From Quillaja saponaria (lineage: Eukaryota; Streptophyta; Magnoliopsida; Fabales; Quillajaceae), in contig CM055613.1 in assembly GCA_029379385.1 (NCBI GenBank), forward strand, positions 24,463,652 through 24,527,651: a stretch of 64,000 bases of DNA, in the 5' to 3' direction. The stretch's first letter is position 1; each line of letters starts with the position of its first letter. The notes beneath the pieces were generated by a model. The model saw only the letters and a program-made list of their open reading frames with translations, was not told the DNA's origin and made no database searches. The position numbers were made by a program, and so were the translations under genes. Of the stretch, positions 36,533-49,000 are shown one piece after another.

Positions 36533-38937
36533 TGAATGATATTATAATCATATGAAAGTTTATTATTATATATTTTATTATGTAAAACTAGAATTTATAG
36601 ATTTATTCATTAGTATTTACTATTATGCTTTTAGAATTTATGTTATTTATGTTTCTATCCTATGTAAAGCATATATAAAGGCATAATATGCACTTGTTTA
36701 ATGATCTTTTGATAAATTGAAAATTAAATATTGATTGCATGTTTATAAGTTTCCCAAACCTTAATTTCATTTAGCTTTCCTTCCCTTTCTTGCTTTCCTA
36801 CTTATTCCTCATCCGTTCTCCCTAATTCCCTATTTTGTCTTATTGTGCTACATCAAATTTGGTATCAGAGTAGAAATCCTCAGTATCCAAACATAACCCA
36901 ACATAAATCACTAAAGAAAGCCTTCCGTCGCAGCATTCCACCTTTCACCACCACTGTCTGCTAGAACCCAATTCTAAAAACTTCTTAAACTAGCTACTCA
37001 ACACCAAAAAACAACATACGTCAACCTAAAATCTAGAACTTGCTGCCCCTGCCATATAATGCCACTTTCTATCAAAGTTCAATACTTTTTTTTTTTAACT
37101 TGAAATTTCATCACTGGAAACACTTGGATGTGCCAACAAGTGCAACTTATGAGGAAGGCAATCCGATAGCTCTTCTCTCCAGTCACTAGACATATGTACA
37201 CACGTTGGTAAACAAATCTGCATCTTAGCCTAATATGCGTAGCTTCCTCCAAACCTCTAAGCCTAACCTGCAACAAAGGAGGTGGGCCGTTGAAGTCAGT
37301 CATCTTATTGCCCAATGAATTCTACAGCTCACATGGCTTGTATTTTAACCATACAACACAAGACATGTAAGCTTCGGGTCCTTTGGCTATCAGCTAAGTC
37401 TCATTTTCCTTTTTACTTATGGTTGAATTTGTTAATTTGTTTTTAGTTACTTATTTTAATAGGAAGCTAATAACAGGTGTTGAATTTTTATTTTTATTTT
37501 TATTTTTTCAAAAAAAAAAGAAAAAAAAAACATGGCATGGCATCATAGATTATCCAATTGTGCCTATTCATGTAGATCTAAATGTATTATTGTAAGACAT
37601 AGTTGACGCTCTTTTGATAAATTTTTCATATTTTACTCTTGAATTTCTTATGATTAATTTAGTGATGATACTCAATCTATAATCATTGAAATAATAGGAA
37701 CCGTCACTATTTGTTTTCCTTAATATACAACTAGGGTCCATGTTACAATTGGGTTTCCTGTGTCATATATTGATTATGGATCCCGAATCTTTGTAATCTT
37801 AATTATTTTTCTTGGTAAGATCCTTACATGTCACCCTCAGATTTTGTGTCTATTCCTTACTCATAAAAATTGAGACATAGTTACTATTTGGTCAAACTTG
37901 TATCTTAATTAATCCATTATCGTAGTTATGACCAGCCAAACTATACACCTCAATACACCTAGGTCAAATCTCAGTATCAGTATTATCCTAATCTTTTACA
38001 CTTGAATCAATAGAAACTTATATGGAAAACATTAACAAAAAACTTGATGAGCTTAGTACTACACTGGGTGAGGTGCTTGCAATGTCAGGTCCAAACTTTT
38101 ATGAACCTGAGACAGTTATGATTGAGATAGACAATCAAATACAAGAAGATTTGCACAAGTTCAATGATTTCATAGCTGAGCCTACATCACTAACATTAGA
38201 CAATGATATGTATGACTTTGAAGTAAAAAGTGTTATTGAGCCATTTTCATTAGATGATGAGAGCCAGGATCGTGAAGCTAATGATGTTCCTGATCGCCCC
38301 CTTACGATGGATGATGAGATTTCAGTTGTAGTATTATTGAGCACATCGACATTTCAGAGCAGGGTGGTGAGGATTACAACATCAAACATGATTGATCTAT
38401 CTGACATTTTTAAGCCTATCAATGGAGTTCCAAAGCATGTAGATGATGTTTCAGAGCAGATTGTCGAGCTTACTTATCTTTCAAAGGTCAAGCACATTGA
38501 TTTTGTCATCATATTATAGTTTCAGGTGCTTGTGATCCCTAACAGAGTTCTCGTTGTCAAGATTTTTTTCTTGTTGTCCAAATATTGTTACAAGATTTTA
38601 TTCTTGAAGTCCTCATCTCCCTTCATTACAAAACTCGAGGTTGAGTTTTTTCCAATAAGGGGAGAATGACGAGGAACGATATTATAATCATGAGAGTTTA
38701 TTATTTTTATATGTTTTATTATGTAAAACTATAATTTAGGGATTTATTTATTAGTATTTATTATTATATTTTTAGATTTTATGTTATTTATGTTCCTATC
38801 CTAAGATTTTATATAAATCCTATATAAAAGCTTAGTATGCACTTGTTTAAGGATCTTTAACAAATTGAATATTGACTACATCTTTGCAAGTTTCCTAAAC
38901 CCTAATTTCATCCAATCCTCCTTCTTATGCTATATCA
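36533..38937 (+). mobile_element. Small non-autonomous LTR retroelement with one ORF
   Basis: LTR-like direct repeats at 36533-36855 and 38667-38937 share ATTATAATCAT, TTTTATTATGTAAAACTA, TATGTTATTTATGTT and AGTATGCACTTGTTTAA blocks in the same order. A primer-binding site TGGTATCAGAG lies at 36860-36870, just inside the left LTR, and a purine tract AAGGGGAGAATG lies just before the right LTR. The internal 1.8 kb holds a single substantial ORF and no protease, RT or integrase, so the element must depend on others. CTCGAGGTTGAGTTTTTTCC before the purine tract recalls the end of plant gypsy elements. The flanking bases do not form a clear target duplication. Confidence 0.72.
38022..38519 (+). 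CDS. ORF of unknown function inside the LTR element
   Basis: 165 residues, starting MENINKKLDELSTTLGEVLA, which looks like the beginning of a coiled or helical segment. An acidic central part rich in Asp/Glu (about residues 20-110) follows, then VVRITTSNMIDLSDIFKPIN. No zinc knuckle, protease, RT or integrase motif is visible. The frame is intact over about 500 bases between the LTR pair. It could be a remnant of gag or the tail of a polyprotein, or an ORF specific to this non-autonomous family. I do not recognise it. It lies in the same orientation as the LTRs. Confidence 0.35.
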   Translation: MENINKKLDELSTTLGEVLAMSGPNFYEPETVMIEIDNQIQEDLHKFNDFIAEPTSLTLDNDMYDFEVKSVIEPFSLDDESQDREANDVPDRPLTMDDEISVVVLLSTSTFQSRVVRITTSNMIDLSDIFKPINGVPKHVDDVSEQIVELTYLSKVKHIDFVIIL

Positions 38938-40073
38938 AAATTGGAGAAATTCCATTAGCCCCTATGCATACACCATAATCTCATTTCAATGCCGAGTCTT
39001 GAACAATATGTGACTGATCCACAACGAGGGCATAAATTATTGGGGTCACTTTAGAATTGTGTTGCAGTAAAACTTTCCAAATGGCCATTGAATTTGAAAA
39101 TAATATTCGTAAGATTTCAAAACCTCGGCTAATCAAGACAGGGAAATGTACAAGGAGGAATAATGGATGGAATTCAGAATGAAATTGAGTTCAGGAAAGA
39201 GTAGGTGGGCTGGTGCTAATTCTGACGGGATAACGGTGGTTGCTGTGATATGGTGAGGGTGAGGGTGAGGGTAAGGGTAAGGGAAAGGGTGAGGGTGTGG
39301 GTGGGAAGGGTGAAATAAGGGTGTTAAAATGAAAAGTTGTTATTTTAATAAATTTAAGATTCTATTTGTGACGTCAACAATAGATATGGGTTTTTGTTTG
39401 ACCACATTAGACGGTGTTAATTTAATTTGGACAAAAACCTCATGTTAGGGATGACATTGGTTGCTTGTTTCAAAAGTTGTTATTCATTTGATAAAAAATC
39501 TACTGCATGGTATTATATCTTTTTGAGAGGAAATGTTATTTAGTGAAAGTAAGAATCAGATTGCTCTTGTCAGACTCCATATGTGAAGTCTAAACATTAT
39601 TTGGCATATTTGTTTACTAAGATTTGAGGGATAATCGATTTCGTTGTGTTTAAATCGGTCAATTTTATAAACACTATGGATGAAATAAAATAAAAAATTA
39701 ATAATAGGGAGGAAGTTAATTCTTGAAGAAAACTGTAAGACTAAAGGGTAATTAAGTTAAAAGAATAAATTCTACATGAAAGATTTCATTTGTGAATTGG
39801 TTTGGGCGTAACCTAGGGTTAGAAAGGTAATAGCGCACAATCAAGGGCCGGCCATTTATGGTTGGCGCTAAGGTGGATCTCCCACTCCGATTCTCCGACA
39901 ACCTAAATAAGTCAGGTCCCAATTTCGGGCCTTTTTTTATTTTCGATTTCTATATTTTCTTGAATTTGCTCGGCTTGAAAAGGTCAATTGTCCTTCTTTC
40001 CGCCCTTTGCTACAACGTTTCCCTCGCAAGTCGCAAATTAACGTTGTTTGGTGCTAGAGAAAATACCAGAGAA
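38938..40073 (+). promoter_or_regulatory. Upstream region of the M3 peptidase gene
   Basis: Region between the LTR element and the start codon of the peptidase gene, expected to contain its promoter and 5' UTR. It includes the G-rich tract at 39251-39311 and a CTAGGGTTAG word (about 39812), similar to the plant telo-box. The segment 39840-40073 is less AT-rich, as expected near a transcription start. No TATA box can be assigned with confidence. Confidence 0.4.
39251..39311 (+). repeat. G-rich (GGGTRA)n-like tract, potential G-quadruplex
   Basis: About ten GGG runs separated by one to three bases: GTGAGGGTGAGGGTGAGGG then TAAGGGTAAGGGAAAGGG and GTGGGTGGGAAGGG. This meets the usual pattern for a G-quadruplex many times over and resembles degenerate telomere repeat. 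It lies about 0.8 kb upstream of the peptidase start codon. Confidence 0.85.
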
Positions 40074-43000
40074 ATGACGGAACGTCAAGGAAAGAGTGAG
40101 AAAATGGGTAAACAGAAGAGAGGTGGAAACCTAATTGTCCTGACCGGAGCCGCTGCTTTGCTCGCATTTGCTGTAAACCTCGCAATTACCGCCATTGACT
40201 ACCACAAGAAGAAAAATAGAAAGAAGAAAGGTTTTACTCTCAGACTTTTTTTCTTCTTCTGAATTTTACTGTATATCGTACTCAACCTTGGTTCGTAGTG
40301 TTAGTCTGCTTTTCTCAATATAAGTTATACCAGTTTTTTATTGTTATCTTGATTTCATCTGTGGAGACTTAACAGATCTTCTGGGCTCTAAGGTTTGCGT
40401 CAATCTATCACCAAGTGAAATTCTTAAGTTAGCGGACAGAATCATTGCCAAGTCAAAAGAGGTTCACGATGCTGTTGCTTCAGTTCCCCTTGACAAGGTA
40501 TTCACAGATTGGAACTCTTTTTATTGTAATTGAAATTTTTTGAAGATTGCTTTTTTTTTTTCTTCTGTCTATGGTTCAGTGGAACTTGCATAAATAAAAT
40601 CATGTTTTGAAATCGTTTTTAGTAATTGTGGTAAAGCTTTGTACTGAGGTCATGTGCCATTGAAGATTCGCTTGACTGTGTGTTGATTGTTTATTTTATG
40701 AATATCATGTTGGGGAAAAGGAGGAGCCTTATCATGCCCTTTCAAAGGTTCTTTTGACAATTGACTGCATGTTCATGGTTGTTTTATGAGTCTAATGACC
40801 AAAAAACTTGTTTTTACTGGTCAGTATTTGTTTAGATAAATTATGACTTTACTTCTCATGGTGATAATTTTCTTAGCGTTACTGTGTTAGCTGACACATA
40901 TAGATGGTGTATTGAATAGTTAATGGATGGAATTGGCACATTTTTTGAGTAGCTTTCTTACTTTCCCTGTCACAAATTGCAGGTTACATACATAAACGTT
41001 GTTGTACCTCTGGCAGAACTTGAAGCAGAACAATTTCCATTAATTCAATCTTGTGTGTTTCAAAAGCTAGTATCTACTCGGGTGGATGTGCGGAAAGCAA
41101 GTGGTGAAGCGGAGCGAAGAATAGATGATCATGTTCAGCTATGCAGGTTTCCTTTTATTGACTTATTTATTATATGATTTTTCCTTTCATGTTCTTGATT
41201 CCTATGTTAAAGGGAGTGATTATGGAAGAAATATCAAGTTAAAGCAATATAGCTTTTATTGTTTCTGCTAGTGGAAGAAACTCCATAGCTCATTAGCTAT
41301 ATGATTTTCCATTTTAGGCCTTATGTGTCTTTGTCTAATTATTTTCTTTTAGCTTTTCAAGAAAACAAAAAGGGGCAAATAAAACATTGCAGATTACTGT
41401 ATCTGCTGTATGCTTGATGTACTAAACTTTTAACTGGTAATAGAGGCAAGATCTTTGCAAAATCATGAAAATCTTAACTTTCCATTCACTTCATCAATTA
41501 TGGAGGTAAATATGTTGTTATTGCATGCAAGCTGATCAGCAACCGTGAAGATGTATATCGTGTTGTCAAAGCTGTTGCAGTTAGAGAGGAAAGGATGAGT
41601 GCTGAAGTCAAACGTTATATCCAGTGTCTGGTAAGAAGAGATTTATATCATATTCTTGTTTGCAACTTTTTTCCTTTATAGATTTCAATTAACAACTTGC
41701 AAGGGCTTCAATTTGTAACTACATACATACTGTTAACTGGAAAGAAATCCGCAATATGCCATACATAGAATAGAACTATTCTTGTGAATATTGTTTTTTG
41801 TTTTTGTTTTTTTTTTTTTTTGTTTGATCTCACTTTGGATGTTAAATGTCTTGTACAAAAAACTTCAGATGTTAAATCTGGATATTGATTTTTTCCTAAT
41901 CAGTGACAGGTGAGAGATTTTGAGCGAAATGGGCTGAACCTCACTTCAACCAAAAGACAAGAAATGCAGCGCCTAAGAGCTCAGATCGATGAGTTAAGCT
42001 TGAAATACATCCAAAATCTCTCAGATGAGGGAACATGTATTCTCTTCAATGAGGCAGAGTTAGCTGGGTTACCGGCAGAATTCATCAAGGTTTATTACGT
42101 TTCTCAAAAAAGCCTTCCATGAACCCGTGAAATAATTGAGAAGTGTAAACATGTCATTAATGGAATCTCACTTCGCCCTTTTAGGTGTAAGTTGTTAGGT
42201 GCGTGTCTGTAACCTGTGAACCTTTTATAATAATATTTCCTACAATTTGAAATTATTTTTCTACTGTAAAATTTTTTGACATTCCCATTTTCTCAGCACT
42301 TAACCCTTTCTAACTCTTTGTCTGTAAGTCAGAGTAATGCCTCTGGAGTGGGTTTGGGAGTTTTCACTAAGCGACATAATCCAATTCATTCCTCTCCTTT
42401 TACCAATCACTTATAAAAAAATAGAAAGAAAGACAAAATTCCTTAGTCCTAATGTTGATGACATACATGAAGATAAGAGCAATTATTTGTAAGAAAAAGA
42501 AAAGAAAAAGAAAAGAAAAAGAAACAGCTTGTCTCGGAAAAATACATGTTTATAATTTTTAAGCAAAAAAAAAGAAAAAAAAAAAATCATTTTATGCAAA
42601 ATGAAATATCTATTGACAGCATGACTGCCCCGGGAAAAAATTCTCTCCACTTCCCAGACAGACTGATCAAATTTCTTTGGTTGTTGCTCTTGTTGCTACT
42701 TGTTATATGGATCCTTGGTTAATAAATCTAATAAATAGGGAAGATCATTTCCATATGAATGCTCATCAATGATTTAATTGTGCATTACCATCTATAAATC
42801 TGTTTAACTTTGTGTATTGTTCTGTTGTTGGAATAAATGTGTTCCCATGCAGACTCTGGACAAATCTGAAAATGGTAAATTCAAGATCACGCTCAGAAAC
42901 CATCATGTTACAGCTTTACTTGAACTTTGCAAGGTAAGCAATATAATGGTATGCCTATTATATTAATTGATTTTGCATCATTGGGCAATAATAAACGATG

Positions 43001-46000
43001 AAGCAGCTGAATTTAAATTTAGCTCCTGTCAAATAAGTTGAAATTGAGGTCTTTGGGTGGCGGAAAATTTTTGTATGGAAAGATCGAAATCATCTGGATG
43101 ACCAGTATGGGTAAGGGACATACACAGATAACTATGGCATCTCATTTGATGGTTTATGCAGTGATAATGAGTTTCAGATATGCTGCCGCACTCACATACA
43201 CACATCTTGATTTATGGACAACAAATGATGAAACTTGCCAACACTGACTTATGTTGATACTAAGTATGCATCATTAAGGAAGGGGTTGATTGTGCAGTTT
43301 GTTTAAATAGGATTGCTGCATTCTTATTATGTGTACAAGTACAATGATAATAACTAATTTAAGAAGAATATCTATTCTTTCCCTTTCTACTTTTGCTTTC
43401 TGTATGTTCTATTACTTTGAGAATATGTACTTATGATGTTCAAATACTATATATTGAGCATGTGAAGGTAGGAAATACAAGGCGAACAGTGGCAGTGGCA
43501 TATGGGAAGAGATGTGGAGAAGTCAATCTTTCTCTTTTAGAGAGTCTGGTAAATTTTACTGATATCATTTGATTCCTACAGTTTTCATTAAGTATTAACA
43601 AATAAACTTGGACCATGATATTGAGATGATGTTATCTTCAATTCAATTACCTTTTTGGATTCATAAAAGGCCCATAGTTGAAAGCTGCCCGATAACTAAG
43701 CTGCAAAGGCTTCTTGGAGTCTAGGTCCAAGGTGCAAAGGCGAGGTGCATCATTGTAGAGAACATAAAAATAAATTATATAGCATCTCAAATTTGCTAGA
43801 GAATGATTTAAGTACATTAAGGTTAAATATAGTGGTAACAGTTACAATCATTACAAGTTAAGAACAGAAATTGAAGGGCTAAATGTCCGTTATATGCTTA
43901 CCAATTTTAATTGCAGATCTGTGTTTCTTTTTAGAGCTTTAATCTTTGTGGTGTTTTTTTTTTTTTTCAAACATGTGTTATTTGCTGGCCCATGAGTGTT
44001 TTTCCTTTGCATTTCTTGTGTGTATGGCCGTGATGAAATCATATAAAAAACGGTTGAACTTGATATTTTTTTAAAAATATTTAACCATTAGGTTCAACTG
44101 CGCCATAGAGTTGCTCGGTTGCTTGGCTATTCAAACTATGCAGAATATGCTGTTGATCTTAGAATGGCAAAGTCACCGACAAAGGTTAGTATGCTGCATT
44201 TCCATTATATATGCTGTTAACTTCATGAGGAGGTAAAGAATGAAGTTTTTATAAGCTGATGCAGCCTTTAATTTCATTTATGTGACATCATCAGAAGGCA
44301 CCTGTACTATTTATGTTTCAAAATAATGAATCTGTCTTATGAGGCTCATTGTGTATCTCAATTATTGTAAATAATGAATCTATCTTATGAGGCTCATTGT
44401 GTATCTCAATTATTGTATAAAACAATCATCGAGAGTTATCAAGGAGTCTTACCTACTAAAAGAATTAAAGAAGGATATAATAACTCTTATATTGAGTATA
44501 AGATATGTCCCCAAATCTTTAAATTTGTAAACGAAAAGAAATGCCAATTATTCTTCTTGCCATCGCTTTCTGGAAATGTCAATTTCGTTTTGCATCCAGG
44601 TATTTGAGTTCTTAGAGGACATCTCCACCGGTTTAACTGATCTGGCCATGAAAGAACTTAACATATTGAAGGACTTGAAGGTTTGAACATGCGATGTGTC
44701 CCTATAAAATTATGCTATACTTTGTATAATTCTTGATTGTTGTGGGTACATTGTAATATCAGAAGAAAGAGGAAGGGGAGATTCCATTTGGAATTGAGGA
44801 TCTACTGTACTATGTTAAAAGGGTCGAGGAGCAGAATTATGATCTGGACTTCGGAGCTCTTAAGCAATACTTTCCTATTAGTTTGGTGTTATCCGGGATA
44901 TTCAAAATTTTCCAAGATCTTTTTGGTAAAACTTATCTGACAATTTTATATAATTTATTCTCCCATATATTTGATTGCCTCGATTTTTATCTCTATGTAA
45001 TGCATGAATCTTCATGTAACATTATATAACTGATAACCCACCTCTGTTCGATTGCCACATGCAGGTTTAAGGTTTGAGGAAATTGCAGATGCTGAGGTCT
45101 GGCATTGTGATGTTCGTGTTTTTTCAGTGTTCGACTTAGGTTCTGGTGAACTCTTGGGTTATTTCTACCTTGATATATACTCAAGGTTCAAATACGACAT
45201 TAAATTTTAGCTCATTGTTAATTCGTTAAAGTTGGAAGAGATGGTTTATACTGTTCATTTGAACAGGGAAGGGAAATATAGTCATACCTGTGTGGTGGCC
45301 CTTCAAAACAATGCATCATTAATCAGTGGTGCACATCAGGTGACTATTGTACCAGCTGTTTTTTCTTCGGTCCAATTCATGAAGTTTACTTTTGGAACTT
45401 GAAACATTACTTTCCATTTCATGTGTTGTGGGGTTCGCTTTAGATGGACCTCTGAACCTTTGTTTTTTTCTTTGTATTTTCTATTCTCCCTCCTCCCCCA
45501 ATGAGGTATTAGCATAATTTCCACTTATGTTATTGCTGACCATGAATTATCACAGGGTGCTCCTACTATAAGAAAATTTCTTTGTTTCTAAATTCAATTT
45601 CCATTATAGTTCAAACTTCAATGACTAAAACTCCAGTGAACCATCAGTCTGCTGCTTCTCAACCACTAACAATACAATCACCAATTATGTTCTTTCTACA
45701 TCCCTTGCTATACAAAATGAATTATCATTGTTTTCTTTCCTTTTTTCTATTTTATATTAAATGACAAATCGTGGCTACCCGTGCCTGGTGTTTCTTTGTT
45801 TCCGTAGGTAGTTTGCTTAAATTTTTTAAATCTGGATAGGTAATGTCATAAATGTGGGCATCCTTATAAACTAATTATCTTTTCTCTTGTTTCCATATCT
45901 AGATACCCATGGCATTGCTGATTTCCCAAGTTCAGAAGGACACTGGGGGTCATCCTGGATTACTGCTGTTCTCTGAAGTGGTTAATCTTTTCCATGAATT

Positions 46001-49000
46001 TGGCCACGTGGTATTTTTTTTCTTTCAACTTAATGTTTTCCTTTTCAAATGGAAACATAACTTGCATTTTCTTTTACGATCTCTGGTGTTTAAATTCTTG
46101 TAGGATTGTTTGGATAGAGTAAAAAAGTATGGGAAATAAAAGGAAAGGAAAAATTGCTCAATAAATGAGATCCTTCTTTAAGCAAACAAAAGCATTTTCC
46201 TTTCCATTTTTCTTCCTCATACTTCCCAAGTTTCAAAATAGCATTACACAATCATGGTTTATTACTGTTAAAATTTTTATACCCTTATAAGCCCGGTATT
46301 CTATACCCCCATTACTATCATTTTCTAAGGCTTACTAAAAATGGGGTAGGTCATGTTTTTATGGACATAAAGCTAGAGCAGAGTTAAACGTTTTGCTGGA
46401 TGGGACTGTAGAAGATGGCTGTCAATATGTCATCTTGCTGTTAGGAGTCAACTGAGGGTAGAGGTAGAGAATATTGAAGCAAATCTCAAAAGAACATTTT
46501 GTCCATGAGTATGAGCTGAAAGAAGGGCACATCTTGTGAAAAGACTTCAATTGGCTTGCAGAAGATGCATGGAAATAGCCACAACTAATTAATATAATAT
46601 TATTCAATTATCTTAATATAATACTATTCAACTATCTTAATATAATACTATTCTTAGTGGACTTCTTTGCTGGCATTGATGAGATCATAGAAAATCCAAG
46701 TAGAGATGAAAGATTTTTTATGGGAAATGAATCTGTATAGCAGATATGGATTACTGGGAGGAGAGTGCAAAAAAAGGAAAAATGCCTTCTCAATCTCTAT
46801 AAGGAAGTTGGAGGCTTTGCATTACTTTGAAGTAGAATGTAAAGGATGCAAGATTTGTGCTCCAACCAGTTCCATGTTACTCGGAAGCTGGTTTGGTTGA
46901 AGGTGAACTTAGTTTAGAAAGTCGTCCTAGTGCAGGCAGTCTGACATATTATTGTGCTTGAAGATAGTAGATATATGAAGAATGGTTTGTTTTGCCAATA
47001 CGCAAAATGCACTCGACTGCAATGGTAATTGAATTGGGGGTATCAATGTCCTCTGTACTTGGAGAGTGAGGTGGATGTCTTGCCTTTGATAATTGGATTT
47101 TGCTTTGGTGCTTAATTTGTCTTTACATAATATATCATTGATAATGACCTTCCCAGCTAATATTATGAATGCACTTTGTCCTTGCAGAAACTTTTATGTG
47201 GTGTTTCAATGTCAACTTTAGTATGCATTTATAATATGGTTTTTGCTTCTTTTATAGAGACGGTCCTGTTCATGAGTGCCCTGAAGGCTCTGAATTTGAT
47301 GCAATGAGCATTAGATATCTTTCAAAAGTTCTGATTTGTTATCTAGAAAACCTTGAATTCAAGAAAAAAAACCAAAGCACTAAATGCAAATAAGTTTCTA
47401 TAAATGACTTCTTATGAACTAAATCAAGGGAACTCTATACCATTTGCCTGAAAGAGATGTTCTGAATTGAACTATTTAGGTTCAACAAATTTGCAATCGT
47501 GCACCATTTGCTAGATTTTCTGGGCTACGTGTTGACCCTGACTTTGTGGAGATCCCTGCTCTTGTGGTAGAAAATTGGTAAGTGAAAGATTATCTCTTTT
47601 GTCCTGATTTTGTAAATATAAATATCACTCTTTAATACCTATGGAAATTGTAGGTGTTATGAAATCTGCTCCTTGAAGTTGTTATCAGGTTTTCATCAGG
47701 TGAAATAACTTTTTGGTTGCTTTTTTCTTTTGGTACATCAGAAAGGAAAGGCCTCCATCTTTTTTGGCAGCTGTTGTCTATTTATGATATACCATTTGAA
47801 ATACTTAAAAAAATTACTTGGTTTTTGTAAATGGATATAAGAGAAAGGGTTGTAGCTTGAATGAATCAACTATTACACCCATAGACTTTATTTATAGTAA
47901 AAGAGAATGAGAAAAGTACCATAGACAACCAATGTGGTACTAATAACAACATGAAAACACTCCCCTCAAGTTGGAGCATATATATTATATGTTCCAAGCT
48001 TGTTACAAATATAACGAAGACGAGCACCTCTCAGAGACTTAGTAAACAAATCTGTCAACTGATCTTCAGACTTCACATATGTAGTTTTAATTGTATTATC
48101 CATAAGTTTTTCTCGAACAAAATGACAATCAACTTGTATATACTTTGTTTGCTCATGGAAAACGGGATTAGAAGCTATATGCAATGCAACCTGGTTATCA
48201 CAAATGAGCTCCATAGGCTGTGAATATGTGAATCCAAGCCCTTCCAACAAGTTTTTCAACTAAGCCAACTCCGCAGTAGTTTAAGTCATGGCTCTATACT
48301 CAGACTCATCACTAGACCTTGAAACAACAGTTTGTTTCGTACTTTTCTAGGAAACAAGATTTCTTCTCAAAAAGACACAATACCCTATAGTGGATCTCCT
48401 GACAAATGGACAACTAGCCCAATCTGCATCACTATATCCCTAAATCGAAGTGGAATCTTGGTTTTGAACCAAAGCGTGACTACGACCATGTTCATAAACC
48501 AAAGTATGAGTATGATTCTTATATATTAACCCCTTACCAGGTGTAGTTTTGAGATATCTCAGAATACGAATAACTATATTCTAGTGAGAAGTTCGAGGTT
48601 GAGTCATAAATTGACTGACCATACTAGCCGCAAAAGATATGTCAGGTCGGGTTATTATTAGATAATTCAGCTTTCCCACTAGACGTCTATATTATTCAGG
48701 ATCTGATAATAGCTCTCCCTCGTCTGGTACAAGTTTAGTGTTGGGATCCATTGGAGTATCAACAAGCTTTGACCCCAGCATACTTGCATCAGTTAATAAA
48801 TCAAGACAATATTTTCTTTGGGAAAGACAAATACCTTGTCGTGATCTAGCAATCTTAATACCCAAGAAATACTTTCACTGTCCCAAATTCTTAGTTTAGA
48901 ATTTGGACTGCAAGAAAGATTTCAAATTTTGAATTCCCTGACTATCATCACCTGTAATGACAATATCATCAATATACACAATCAATAATATTCTACTAGT

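Noticed and set aside
39858..40073. In-frame upstream ATG that would extend the peptidase by 72 residues
   Set aside because: The added peptide is hydrophobic and unlike any family member I know, and the ATG at 40074 places the membrane segment near the N-terminus.
43038..43247. Open frame in intron 6 of the peptidase gene
   Set aside because: The exon phases of exons 6 and 7 join without it and it does not resemble M3 sequence.
43670..43770. Repeat-like CAAGGTGCAAAGGCGAGGTGC segment in intron 7
   Set aside because: Could be a small repeat remnant, but there is nothing to define its ends or type.
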